From assembly GCA_026929865.2 (NCBI GenBank), contig CM049416.1, positions 7,412,001-7,476,000 of the forward strand: DNA of 64,000 bases. The letters run 5' to 3'. Source of the DNA: Hyperoplus lanceolatus. Lineage: Eukaryota > Chordata > Actinopteri > Uranoscopiformes > Ammodytidae. A program made the position numbers and the translations under genes. Within the stretch, counting starts at the first letter, position 1; each line of letters opens with the position of its first letter. The notes beneath the pieces are model-generated. The model did not search any database. It had not been told where the DNA came from and saw only the letters and a list, made by a program, of their open reading frames with translations. This document shows positions 11,728-25,505 of this stretch, in pieces.

Positions 11728-13535
11728 ACTGTGTCTGTGGTATAAACATTTGAAACATTTCCTAGACTTTGTTGTGCAGGTCAGCCACTACAGCTACAAA
11801 AAAATAACTATTATGTTGATGTAATTAACTTGAGCACATACAGTATCTTGATTGACAGTCCATAGTGTATTGTTGTATATACTGTATTGTATTTTCATAA
11901 TTAGAGTTGAATATATTTTAATCTGGGCCCTCTTGTGTGCAGATTGTATAGCATACATATCTTGGAATATCTCCGTCTTAATTAAAGCCACCATGCGTAG
12001 TTTTTCAAAAATGTTTGGCACCACCCAGTGGTTGTATGGGGGAAAAACATCCAAAAATGAATTTGCCAATTGTGATGTCATAAAAAAAAATCTAGGTTGA
12101 AACCAGTTCAGTTTATATTAATGCTGCACTAATCTATATTTTCTGTGTTGACAGCATCTCTAATGACTCATGGTCAGGGCCGTCGTATAGGGGGTAAAGG
12201 TTATGACGATTATAAGGGCCCACAGCCAGCTAGGGCCCACACAGCCCCCAGTAGAATCTACGACAAAATGATTAGCAACAGTGAGCTAATATATAATCAT
12301 ACGAATGAGTCCAAATTAAAACAAAGCCACAAGTCATACATATTCAATTTTAATAATGTCAATAACCCCCTTGGCCCCTTCTTAAAAAATGGTTTGGTCC
12401 ACCCCGCGGTCGTTCCTCCTCATTGGAATTAAGGGCGCGAGCGAACTCCAACAGGGCGAGGATGCCCCCAAAAAGCACAAGTTCGCACACCAGAAAAGAG
12501 TTGAGAAGGAGGCCAGGAGTATAAGCAGCAGAGCAGGGGCCCAGGACATCAAAAACTTTTTCCTAAGAATGGTGAGAGTAAAACTACAGAGGGAGGCTGA
12601 AACAATTAGCCTGCTACTTGTTCATTCATAACATTACCTTTGACGGGGCGCAGGCTGAATCCTACGTTAGCTGACATCTGGCCTACACTCTGATCAAGTC
12701 GCCAGTTCATAAAAAAAAAAAAAGTCGCCAGTTCATTGTAGAGCAACGTTCCTATAGTGACTATGTGTTTAAAACATATTACTGTCTGACAGTGCTCCAG
12801 TACCTATGCCCCATTCAGAGGCTGCATTGAATTGTATTATGACATTCAACTTCTACTCGGTAATTATGAGCATCTGACGATGGTCAGTTACGTTCAGGGC
12901 TGCGGACAGGCTTGGGGGGCCAAGGAGAGGGGGGCTGCACCAAAAAAATAAAAACGTATTTTATTTTTATTTTTTACTGCTCAATATAGGCCCCTGATCT
13001 TTGAAGGCCCAGAACATTTTTATTTAGGAAGAAAACAAACGGATATCAGGGGCCTTTCATTCTCAGTACATTTTTGTTATTTTTTAAATAACATTGTTCA
13101 GACTACGGCTATATTGGGATTAAAAAATAGAAACGAAGGGAAAAAATTCCTGAAGTGACTGATTTTTTAAACATTACATTTCTTCTTTCTGCTTTTGGTC
13201 ATTCTGTGTCTATACATTATTCTAGAAAATAGTACTAAATAGCTTAATTAAGAGTCATTATACCAGGGGTTGTGTTCAAGTAGGTCTATGCGTAATGATT
13301 TGGTCATTCTTCAATAGAAACATTATGTTGTTATCTGGCTCAGAGAGGGACCAGTCACTCATAAGTTTTGGACTATAGACAAACATAGTTTAGATGTTTG
13401 TATTGTAAGACTAGAGATAGGATTGAAGAAATGGCCCTGCTCATGGTAACAGGGCCGCACGTAGTGACAAACCCACAGAGAATAATCAACGCTAACCCAC
13501 TTTGGTAGTTCTTCTCATTTAGCATCAAACACAAG

Positions 13536-13547
13536 ACACACACACAC

Positions 13548-13614
<67 letters not shown>
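13536..13614. repeat. (CA)n microsatellite
   Basis: CA array of almost 40 units with one CG interruption. Confidence 0.95.
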
Positions 13615-13616
<2 letters not shown>

Positions 13617-16600
13617 GTTGTTCATCCTCTGGTGAACATAGTGAAATATTTGGCACCTACAAAGTCAGATATATCTTTTAGTATAACTGGTGGAGACCAA
13701 AAATAGAGCGATACGTGATTGAATAGTGGACTTACATTCATCCGGGGACCCCACATTAAAATCCACTCATTTGATCACAGATATTTTTCCACCATGCTTG
13801 GACCTTTCTCAAGGCTAGGTCAATGTAGGTGTCAGCTATATAAATATATAGAATCTACAGCCACTCCTGGTTATCTACAATCAGAATTGTTGATTGCGTT
13901 GTCCTCTTGGACAATACCGCTCTGATGAAAACCCGTAAAAGGTGGCACTCAATTATAAACAGTCGTGAGGCTTATTTTGATAGATACTTCCTTTATTTTG
14001 CTACTGTGATAGGTGATAACATTCTCTTGGAATTACAAAAAAACAAAACATTTATAAGTTCCTTATACCCGTGTGGAACTTTTCCTCACTGTAACGGATG
14101 ACGGAGGCAGTGCAGAGGTAGTGGGAAGACTGACACAAACTCAAAAGTAGTTTAATGCCGTATACATACAGGATATTGTTTCCCTGATGAGAAAGCACAC
14201 AGTATGTCTGCTACTGGTAGGACCTAATGGACTGAGTTCACAAAACTACAGAGCTGAGGTCCAAACTTGTGAACACAAAACTGTCCGCAAAATGGGTCTG
14301 TGCACAAAAATATTTGCATCCTTCGCTTTGTGTGCAAAGCCCTAAAAAAAATGTGTGTATAGCAAAATACTGCCCAAGATGCAGAAATATTTGGACTATA
14401 TGTGGTGTTACAGCTTATTTGTTCATGTGCATTAATATGGCGTAAAGACACAGAAAGGAGTGAATTTTGAAAGAATAACGATATAAGTTATTTACACTAT
14501 TTACACATTGTGTGGACTGCAAGGATTTGTAAACATACCGTACAGAGGAGGAGCAACCAAGGTGTCATGGATCAAACAAGACAATATAATTTTGAGTGTG
14601 TTCACAGAAAGCTGTTTATAATGGTCAGTATAGCACAATAAGGCACAGTTAGCTTAACAGCCTTCGGCCCCCCAGTAGCAAACAACCTTGTTTACAATCA
14701 ACACCAACACACGCTGATCTTCTTACCGAATCAATCAGTCAAAATAAAATGGAAGTTTGTTCAAGAATTTTTTCTGCAGATTGGAATTGTGTTAAGTCAA
14801 TATAACACTTGACTTTGAGGCAGAGATGGTCCGATTTTGGGCAGGGAAGTTATTATTTTAAAATGAAGCCTTTCCAGAATGGGAGTTTTGAATGTGTTAA
14901 TCCCAGAACAAAATAAACTAAATTTCCCCCAAACGATTCTGTTTTTCGAATTCTGTTTCAGATCACGTAATTCAGAGTCAAAAATTCAATTGAAATTCAG
15001 AACACGTCGTTTAAATGAATTCCCCTGGTGGCAAAACAACTTATTTCATTGAGTTTTGCTCCACGGCTACAAAGACTGTTTTCTTGACTCTGGCCTTTAA
15101 GGATTAACTTGTCCAATTTGTGCCTCTTGATTGAAACTGCATGAATGTTTGAAACTCCAATCTGCTGTCATTTCAGTCAGTTAAGCCCTGTGTTTGATAC
15201 TTAGCACTTTCCAATTCACAACTAAAACCCGAAATGTTGCCACATTCTGCCAAGTTTGACTTAACTACTTGGAATCCAAAAGAAAAACTCAACAGCATCT
15301 CTTACAAATGTTTAAGCCTTAACACTCTGCATAGTGATCCCACACATCAGGAAAAAAAGAAGAGCTTATAACAGTTAATTAAAAAAATTCAGCCGCTCTA
15401 AAATAACAAAAGAAAAACAGAAAAAAAACAGAAACAATGAGGGCCCAAAGTATTTCATATTCACTTCAATCTATCCTCTGCTAAATTTAATCTCCAACTT
15501 CAAAATAAACCTCTGTTATAGACTGTACACATAGAAAAAAGTCCACACAATACGTATATGAGATGCTAAGCAATTGATAAGGCTATTGGTGCATGTCAAA
15601 TTCAATCAGTTATCTCTATTTAGATTCAAACATTTTAATTCATTTCCTTCTGTTCTAAAAGAAAAAAAAAGAAAAAAAATTAACTGAAACGCATAGAAAT
15701 GTATTGCTTAAACTTGAACAAATAACCATGTGGTTATGAAGTACAGAAGGGAGAATACCACAACATTTCAAGCATTTGCTATTCATTATATATCGGTACA
15801 AGTGCTCTAAACCAGCATTTACCAACTTTTTGTCTTATGTCGCCTTTCAACTTAACACAATCTACTTGCCAGTCCTTATCAAAGATATGAAACCATGTTT
15901 GAACCAAGCTATTTTAAGTTGCTGATCAAGCAGGCTAAAAGAGGAAAACCTTGCTCTTATTTTACTGATAAATTCATTCAATCTTTATTCATCTCGAAGG
16001 ATCATTGAGAGCAAGCTCTCATTTACAATGACAAAAGTAAATTCATGAATGGAAAAAAATGAAATTAAGTGGTGTTCCCTTTGGGTCCTTCAAACCATTG
16101 CAAGTTCTAGTTTTGTTTTATGTGTATACTCTAAATTATAAATACAAAAAATATATATTCAAACTGGCAATCCCCCAACCATTGGACAAGACCATGTATT
16201 GACACGCTTACATCACCCATGAAACTGAAACCCTGTTTGGTCGAGTAAGTAAGTGTGTTCTCCTGTTGAAAGGGAACCTTGACTTGCTTTATCTTTTGGT
16301 CTAGTTGTTTTGAAACCAGCAGGGGGCAGTGTTATTTGGTACAAAGAGGTTGTACAGCAGTGAATTACCCTCTCACATGAGAGTCATCATGAACAATCAG
16401 CATAGTGACATCTGAGTGCAGTGAATGGAAGTAGTCAATCTTTTCACTAGTGTAAGTGTAAGCAGGAGAAGTTTACATTCATAAAAAGGTATTAGTGTTG
16501 TTCATTAACCACAAAAACAAAGTCACAAACATGGCAATATAAAACTATGGAACAATATTATCATTGAAATGGCGGCGAACTGCAATGTGAATCTGATAGC

Positions 16601-18557
16601 CAACAGACAAACTCTTGGTAAAGTTAACCTCAAATAAGTCAAGTGCTTTGACCAAAAGTGCACAAATCTTTCGAAAGGACCTTATGTACAATAAATGGCA
16701 TAGCAGACATGCCCAACCATACCCTAGGAATTCATCCAGCCAATGATGGTGGCATTGAGTCTTGGATACAGACGGAACAAGGTTGAGAGCCTCTGCTACA
16801 GAGCTGGACATCCATTTTCATGATACACATTAAACTAAACAAAGCACAAACACATTTGTTACTAAAACATGTTTGGCTTTGTTAGGACATCTGACATGGG
16901 ATACCATTTGGTCTGCGTTTTGAGATGACACATGATCAACAGCACGGCAGAGGGACATTTACCAACACTTAACACACGGAATGGATAAGAATATTGAACA
17001 ACATTGACAGTTATAGCAACGGTTACATTGCTACATGTTATGTCCGTCAAGTACATTTGCACACAACACTGATTGAAAATACAGGTAGCCTTGATTAGCA
17101 TACATTGATTAGTAGTATCAGTACTAGTATTCCCTATTGTGTTTATAATGGTGTGGAAGTTAGTGAATTAGTTAGTGGAGATACGGTAAAGGACAACAAT
17201 ACTTATACACCATTACTTTAACAGTTCAAGACAGACATGTTAGGAGACAAATGGAGCAGACCACCGATTTATGCCCGATTTTAAAGTTAGTCACAGCAGA
17301 AAAAGTGGCTCATATAATACTATCAAGTATTCACTGCTTAACTGCCCCAGCATTCGTTACATTCCAGTTGAGGCAATGTATCACATAATAGACTGTCACA
17401 CTGACGACAGGGAATACATTTCACTGTATATCTGAATTTTAAATATGAGAGCTTATATCGCTCATGGACTCTAGGTGTAGAAAAACCACTACTATGCAGA
17501 TGGGTTTTGGTCATTAATACCTTATTAAGGCCCTCAGAGGAAATTACATTCAACCATAATTAAATTCATTGAATTGCAGCAGTTTAATAAAGATGTGTGG
17601 GGTGAAGTATGGCCATTCTCTCTTTTAGTGCACCGTCACGGTAGACAACCTACAGGAAGCATTTTATGACTTGATCTAAGTATTAAAGTGGGACATTGGT
17701 GCAGGTTTCACTACACGACATAACAGTGCTCGGGTAGACGGCATAATACACAGGGCACCAGCGTCACCAGCTGTGAACACATCTGGTATTCTTTTATGGA
17801 GGTGGGATTATCGGGGCACCCAATTGCCATATTACACACAGTGCAATTAGGATCTTTGAGCTCTTGGTTGACACATCAGCATATGGATCAACTGTTCCCA
17901 GTGTATTGCCGATGCTGCATACGCACTGCAGACGACAAAATCAACAAGTCGTCAGGGGGTTTTGCTTCCCACAGAGCTGAACAACCAGGGAAAATCAGAC
18001 AGATTTTTCCTCTTTTGTTCCCTATTGAGATGATTTCATGAACTAGGAGCAGTTGCTTCCAGTCTTTCAAATCTGTCCAGTTCTACACAACTATAGAGTG
18101 TGGAACAGGCATCTCAAAGGATGATACTTGGATTATGGGTGTATTCATCACCTGTAATCCAAGCATTACGGGTGATTATAAAGACGATGATAACTTCTGA
18201 AATCGTTATTCTTTAAATGACCACCACCGATTGTAACGCGTCTGATCTGACTGGACAGTTGGTGCAATAAGATTGGCTATTGTTAGCATCAAACCCATAA
18301 TGTTCAATCAAAGAAAAGGGTCATTCTGGCCCCCAAGGAATCATTTCACCGCTTCCTCTTGTTAGTTTAACCATCCCTCATTTACAGAGACCTTCAGAAA
18401 TCATGAATTAAGTGTGCTGGTGCTGTTGAGACAGTAGCAAGACGCCGGTGCTGCATTCACGTCATATCGGAACACACAGAAGGAACAAACGGAATTATAC
18501 TCGTTGCTACAACTAGGAATATTTTAACTTGCTGAGATAATGATTACTTAAGTCAAC

Positions 18558-19492
18558 TAGGGATGGGCATAATTAATCGATTAATCGATCATTGCTCGTT
18601 AAGAATATTGTCGATCACGTGAAATTGTTATCGATCATATAGCCGTTCTGTTGCGCAGTGTGAGTCCGGCAGCACAGCAATTAGTTTCACTATGTGGCAG
18701 CACCAAAGACTGTATGGGCAGCAATTTAACCACCTACCAGCAGGGGGAGATACTTTACTAGTAGTAGGAGACAACAGAAAAGGCTCAGGCAGCAGCCTGC
18801 GAGCTGCCGTAGATCTCAAAACATAAACAGGAAGAAGTTAAGGAGAAGTTTGGCATCGGACAGGACAGCTTTAGAACCGAAAATAACTAAGTTCATTAAG
18901 CATTGTGAAACCTTGTATAAGTATAACACTTAAACAAACCGAATTATGTACCACTTGTACATTGAAGCCTACATCCGACCCTGTTAAACGTGTCACGTTA
19001 GCGCTGCTAGCATTAGCAGCTAACTTTAGTGTCTATGCTTTCCTACTTCGCCTTCATCAGGGAAATAATTTGCACATTTTGTCTATTAGATAAAGTAAGG
19101 TTATGTCCTTTACCACTCAGAGAAACGTGCCGTGTCCTTATGCAGTCTTTGGCAGCATCTTAGGAGGCGCATGTGTGTTTAAACTTTAAAGGTATCGTAG
19201 CATTGGCTCCTTGTTGGCTCATAGCCTCGGGCTTTTACCAGCGCCGCATTTTATTATTATTTTATTTTAAAAAGTTGCCTTGTCTTAATAGATTGTTGTT
19301 TGCCTAGAAGATCTTGGAATAAAGATGTAATTGAGTAAAAACCTCTTGTATACAGTCTATGGTAAAAACGCTGTATTTTGGATGTTCTGTTGGCATTTTT
19401 TAATAAGTAAAAAAAGATAACGATTGCTCGATAATTGCTCGTTAATTTTCCCGATGATCGATCAATTGAATTTCTTAAAATGCCCATCCCTA
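18558..19492. mobile_element. hAT-type MITE
   Basis: A 935-bp element with ends TAGGGATGGGCAT and inverse ATGCCCATCCCTA, flanked by a perfect 8-bp duplication AAGTCAAC (18550-18557 and 19493-19500). Eight-base duplications are the hAT signature. Subterminal regions are rich in ATCGAT and TTAATCGA motifs. No transposase frame, so it is non-autonomous. Confidence 0.85.
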
Positions 19493-19500
19493 AAGTCAAC

Positions 19501-20079
19501 CATAAGCAAACGGCAGCACATAATACTTTTCTTACGCAGAGCTGATTTTGACAAGTTTTCCAATACATCCAATATATTCCTACCAACATCTGTGGATGTG
19601 CTGCCATGGTATCTGTTAGTTGACTTAATTTTGGAATTCCTTCATTCTACATAATTCTGCATTTAGGCGGTGAATGTACTTTACCCCTGTTTGCCATATT
19701 GTATTTACAGTAAATCCGATATGAGGTGAACGTGGCGAAAAAAGAAAATTTGGTTAGTAATATACTGTTTCCCATTCTATTTTCTGACTTTAAGCATCTT
19801 CACATGCATACAGTATCTTACACTATTCTCTTCGGAAAATATTTCTGTTATAGTCACAGCTGATGCACTTTGACAAACAGATACAGGACGCCGCACAGCT
19901 TCCTACAACATAGCTGTTGCTTTGGCAGTTAGTTTTTACAGAAGTGCAGTGGACCCCGAATAGAGCCTGGCGGAACACCGAGAGGCACCTCTTGGCTTAC
20001 AGCTCAGTTTGATCGTAGTGGAGGGTGCTGGGACGTTGCCACGGAGGTGAGTGTTGAGCTGTTGGCAGAGCAGGAGGAT
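19501..20079 (-). other. Probable slc16a7 3' UTR / downstream flank
   Basis: Directly downstream of the slc16a7 stop codon on the minus strand. No gene is seen. I could not pick a convincing polyadenylation signal, so the transcript end is unknown and may lie beyond the hAT MITE. Confidence 0.35.
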
Positions 20080-20360
20080 CTAGATGTTGGTTTCCCGCTG
20101 CACGTGGTCTTCATCTGTTTTACTTTGGTCGTCCAGCTCCTCCAGCGCCTGGGCCGCTCCATCAGCGTCCTTCTGATCCGGGACATGGTCCGGGTCCTCC
20201 GTCTCAGTCCGTTTGTACATCTCTGCACGCTTGCGCTCACGGTCCAAGAGTCTGTAGTTGATGAAGTTTCCAATGAAGAGCCAAATGCTCGCCAAGATCA
20301 CGACCGCTCCACAGCAAAAATACATGTACTTGTAGTTTTTTGTGAGGTCAACCAGTTTCC
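20080..20360 (-). CDS. slc16a7: slc16a7 last coding exon
   Basis: Encodes helix 12 and the acidic cytosolic tail, ending RETNI with a TAG stop at 20080-20082. The acceptor is ATCTTGCAG. The tail is rich in Asp, Glu and Lys, as usual for MCT2. Confidence 0.92.
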
Positions 20361-23300
20361 CTGCAAGATAACACACAGTTTTTTAAATTTTTAAACGTTA
20401 AAGTAGCTGCACGGTTATAAAAAGAAGAAATCCTGTAGAATTTAGATATAATTCACCAAAAACCCGTCAACTGTTGTGTATTTTAACCATTTGAGTAAAG
20501 ACCTCAAATGCACATTCAAAATGGCAATGTAGTGAAATCAGTTACTTTCCACTTTCCAATTGCAACACTCATTTGATTCACTTTGGGATTAATTTAATTT
20601 CTCTTTTTTTTGTCAACTTTGGGGAATTTTGACATACGAACAATGAGCATTGCTGACCCTCAGAAGAGTACTCCACTAATATTTAAACCCCTCAGTCAGT
20701 AACACACCCATTGTCAGCAGTACAATGTGGTATCATGCGTTTAAAAAAAATAAGCATATGGTCCCTTGACAATCAAACTAGCTTGCTTTCATGTTAGCTA
20801 CTACGAATAGTGACTGACAAGCGTCGAAACTCTCAGTATCTGGTAGGACTGGGCCTTTATAATATTGTGAATTTATTGACTGAATCTAATCATTGAAACT
20901 GCTAAGAAAACATGAAAGTACAAGCCATAAAAACAGTACATGTTAATGAATGAATGATGCACTCAAGAGAGACAAAACATACCTGCTAGAGGTGGACCAA
21001 TGAGGACCGGGCAGCACTCCACAATGGTAGTGAGTCCCACAGCACTGGAGAACCTTTGAGGCCCAACCAGATCCATCAGTGTTTCAAACAGAACTGAGCT
21101 GACCATGCCAAAGGCAAAGCCGAAGAACATGGCATAGACTACCAGACCAGTGTAGTCTTCCACGAATGGGCAGAGGCAGTGGCACACACCATTGTACAGC
21201 ACAGCAAAGCTAAAGAAGTACTGGATCCTGGGCCGGACCCAGCGCGAGTTGGCCAGTAGACCCATTGAGGGCCTGGCAAACATGTCCACAAACGCCAGAA
21301 TTGATAGCAGGAAGGCAGCCGAGTACTCGTCCACACCAAGGTCCTTGGCGTAGGCTGTAAGGAAGACAATAGGTGCAAAGAAGCCCAGGAACATGATGAC
21401 ATTGCCTGTCAGGTAAATGAGAAAGCCGCGATGCTTGAAGAGTGACAAGTCCAAGTACTTGTTGATGGTTTTCCAGACAGTGCGCTTCTCTTTAGTTGTC
21501 GGGGCCAGGATGGCTAACTCTTCATCCTTCTTGATCTTGCTGGGCGGTGGTCCCAGAGGCCTCATGAGGGAGCCAGCAACACAGCAGTTCAGCAGCAGGC
21601 CGCCCAGGATCAGGAAGCTGCCTCTCCACCCAAACTGGTTGAAGAGCCACTGGTTGAGAGGAGCCAGGGTGCTGAGGAACACTGGACTGCCCGCCATCGC
21701 CATCCCATTAGCAATTGGGCGCTTCTTACAGAAGTATTTACCAATCATCGTCAGCGCTGGCTGCAGGTTGAAGGCTAGCCCCAGTCCTATGGGGAAAGAT
21801 GTCAGAGGTAGATTAAATGTGTAATTGTTGCTTAACTAAATAAGAAACACATTTTATTTTAATACACTTTGTTTGAAGTAACTGAGCACCTTTGAGCTAC
21901 TTGGTTGAAGAGCAAGCTTCCAACATAGGTCTTGAACATGGGTGATGCTTTCAAATGCCAAGATATTTTTGTTTTTATTGTTATTTAATTAATTGAGTTT
22001 CTGTTATGCCAAAACAAAGAGCTGTCCATAGTTTGGGTTAAAAGACTTGGTGCAGAACAAGACATTGTTATAAGTTTACTTTCTACACAAGGTGACCGAT
22101 CATTAGATAGAATCATGCCATGGCATTGGATTTAAAATGGGCAATTGATTGATTGTTAGGCTTTACCTACAGTAGATCTATGAAATATGCTCTTTGATTT
22201 GAGACCATTTAGCTTTCATGAAGTAAAAACATCATGTTGGTATCCTGTCAGGTCACAACCCCTTTTAACAGTAAATTGTAAATTAGCATATAAAGTTATG
22301 TTAAAAACATAGAAATACAACACAAGAACCAGAATAGATTCAATAAACAAATCAAATTGTCTTCCCACAACAGTTTCTATTTTTAACCTGCTACTTAGAA
22401 GTCGAGCTTAATGAAATGAACCCGTGTGCACTTAGCTGGATTAAGATGGGCTTACCACCGATAACTCCTATGCAGATGTATAGCTGCACCACACTGTTGC
22501 AGAAGGAAGCCATGATCATGCCAGTGGAAGTGAGGCAGCCCCCCATCATGACCACGGGCCTGCAGCCATACGTGTTGACCAGTATACTGCTGATGGGACC
22601 TTGAACAAAAAGGAAAGCATTAAATCAAGCCACACATGTTGACGGATGTTTACAGCAGTCAGGATCACTGAAAGGGAGAGCATAATGATTTAATCTTGTT
22701 AGTGCTGCACGCCAGCGGGAACCCAGCTTCTATTAATAGCAGCAACTGGGCTCTTTCAATTTGAAGACACAACACTTCCACCGTCTCCTGTCAAACTGAG
22801 AAGCAGCTGACACTGAGAAGAATCAGAAAATACTTCCATATTATTTTCTGTTCAATATAATGTTTTTCAATATTGTCTGGGAAAGAAGTTCAGGTGCATC
22901 AATAAATATATATATTTTTTCTCCAGCATGTAATTTCCTGATTTTATTTATACCACTGCAAATCTATTGTATGGATGTTGCTGCCAAACTGTAGAACTAC
23001 TTGCAAAGGACTACTCAGGGTTTTTTAACAACACCTTTGATAATCAAATTCTGAATTTCTAAATGACTTTCTTATTACATTACATATTACCACCTTTTAA
23101 AGGTCAAATTGCAAACGTTGCAAATCTACACATATAGCACAGCACACACCAAGCAGCTTTAGTCAGTCATCAATTGAAGTTGTGTTTGTGTCAACCTGAT
23201 GAAAAGGCCAACATTCGCTTCACTCTACCTATAGCTCCGTCAATCTGCTGTTTAGTCGCATAGTTTTATTTTTTTAACTGTAGAGTCAGGTGATAATTCT

Positions 23301-24081
23301 CTATGGGTTCATCCCTGGAGCAACATCTTTGGCCATTCAAAGGTCAATGATGAGGCCTTTTCCTGTATACTAATGACTGAGCATCTGCCTTGTCACTTTA
23401 TCACTAAACATGTTGTTCGGTCTTCTAATAAGGTACATCATAACTACAATTTCAGAAAATCCAATATGTTATATAGTAGGGTTGATTTTTAATTTCTAGG
23501 ATGCTAAATATGTTTCCATCTTTTCAATTATCACCTGGTTCCCTGAATTGTAAGGAACAATAAGGAGGTTGACTACATTTTGATTTTACATTACACTGCT
23601 GCTCTTTTTCTTTCTATTCTATTGTTTTACATTTAGATGAGAATACGTGGCTGCTCAAATGACTCATTTTAGGAATCTGTTCATCTTAAGTTCGACCCCA
23701 CCTGCTATCCCTTTGCTGAACTTTAAGCACAGGAGGTGTAAATCGAATCAGGAAGGGAGAAAAGTAATAAAAGATGCTCTCATTATCGGCCAGAAGAAGA
23801 TGTATGATATTTCTGCCAGGCCCAGTGCAATTTAAAAAAGACACAACGGGGCGAAGGAGGAGTCATTTGACTTAATTTGCTCGGCGTGAATTCTCTTTTT
23901 TTTTTCGACCTTGAGGAAAAGTTCCCCTCATTTACATCCACAGTCGTGATCAGGGCTCTAGGGGGCTCGGCGGGACCAAGACGAGGGAGCCCCTCAGCCT
24001 CCCTCCAAAAAAGGCTTATCATCTTCTGGCCAGACACAGTGTGGAGCCCATTACACAGTGGTCAAACCCCAAAACTATATA

Positions 24082-24176
<95 letters not shown>

Positions 24177-25456
24177 CCGCCTAGAGGGAACGACACATAT
24201 AGAAATGTGTCAACCGTTTTTGCCACGACCCTTTTCGTGTGAGCTGAAGCGAATGGGCCGTTACAGCTCATGATGTGAGGATGCTGGCTATCCATCACAC
24301 TTTAAAAATAGGATCAAATCAACTGAAAAGGAAGAAAAAAAACTTTTAAAAGCTTGTTCCACTGTAAGGACACTGACAATGTGTTTTTGGAGTGAGTGTG
24401 TGTCTAGCTGCAGATCCATCACACAGATATTTACAGCAACATAATGGAAGGTAGAGCAGCCAAAAAACAAGTTTATTTACGTGATCAAATTGGACCCATA
24501 TTTTCTGGGTGATATGAGGCGTCGGGGTGAATTTTAGGGTGGTGTGGTAGTAAGCAGCTTCATGCAGGACGATGCTGACATGGCAGCCGAAAGCTTAGTG
24601 ACGTGTGCTAGTGACAGCAAGGTTCAATACCCCTTTGGATAAAGTTTACATTTTGTTAATGCTGCATTGGCCACGTGTAAGCATACAAGCAATTGGACAG
24701 ATCATGATATCAAGTATAAACGCACCTTTTAGTTCCATTTTGATCTTGAACAATTGCTAAGGGGGAACATCTGTCTTGTGCAATAATTGTCTTTTGGTTT
24801 TGTCACTAGGCAACAACTTTTACATGACATGTAGTCATTTCATAATTTGTTAATGTTAACATATTAATACATTTTTTTGTGGTAACAGTCTCTTAATTAA
24901 TCTGGAAAATTCAACTCACTGACAACATTTTTGACCGGAATGAAGTTCTACTTAAGAAATAGTCCTCAATGCAAACTGTTCACAGCACGCTCTATGGATT
25001 AGCCAATCTAGGATGCATGCTAAAAGACTACAGAGGCTAAGTGCTCAAGCAGTGTCACATGCACTTCAAGGTGCTCTTGAAGAGGAAAAGACTTCTCACT
25101 TTTCAGAAAACCTTCTTCTCATAGCAAAGGGAGCTGTTTTGTCAAAAGTCTTGATTTAGTGAACTGGCTTGGACAAGGGTGGAATAATAAGAAACAAATT
25201 AACAACACTTAGTAGGCATACATCTATAAAAAATATAAGATATGAAAAAGTTTTTTTTTTAAACATAACTTAAAAGTTGAGGTATTCCCTTAATGCCTCC
25301 TTAAAACAAATGGTATTAATTGTTTTGTTGTTTCATGATACCAACAGGTGAACCAGTGTCCTGTTTACCTATCATCTACCTGTGTTTACGACCGTCAGTG
25401 AACATAACACAGACGCACGCCGATTTCAAGCTGCCTCGCCCAACGTCAAGTCCTCC

Positions 25457-25505
<49 letters not shown>

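Larger units (their letters stand above)
9740..18549. other. No gene found; non-coding, AT-rich
   Basis: Nearly 9 kb with no supported gene. It carries (CA)n arrays at 11695-11727 and 13536-13614 and a T run near 10339-10356. The 11160-11560 part is relatively GC-rich and unique-looking. It lies downstream of slc16a7 and could hold a long 3' UTR or regulatory DNA, but I see no direct sign of either. Confidence 0.55.

Noticed and set aside
24058-24298. Long Cys/Val and Thr/His repeat ORFs
   Set aside because: Translations of the (TG)n array; the same applies at 13373-13609, 25320-25678, 32634-32953 and 41771-42073.
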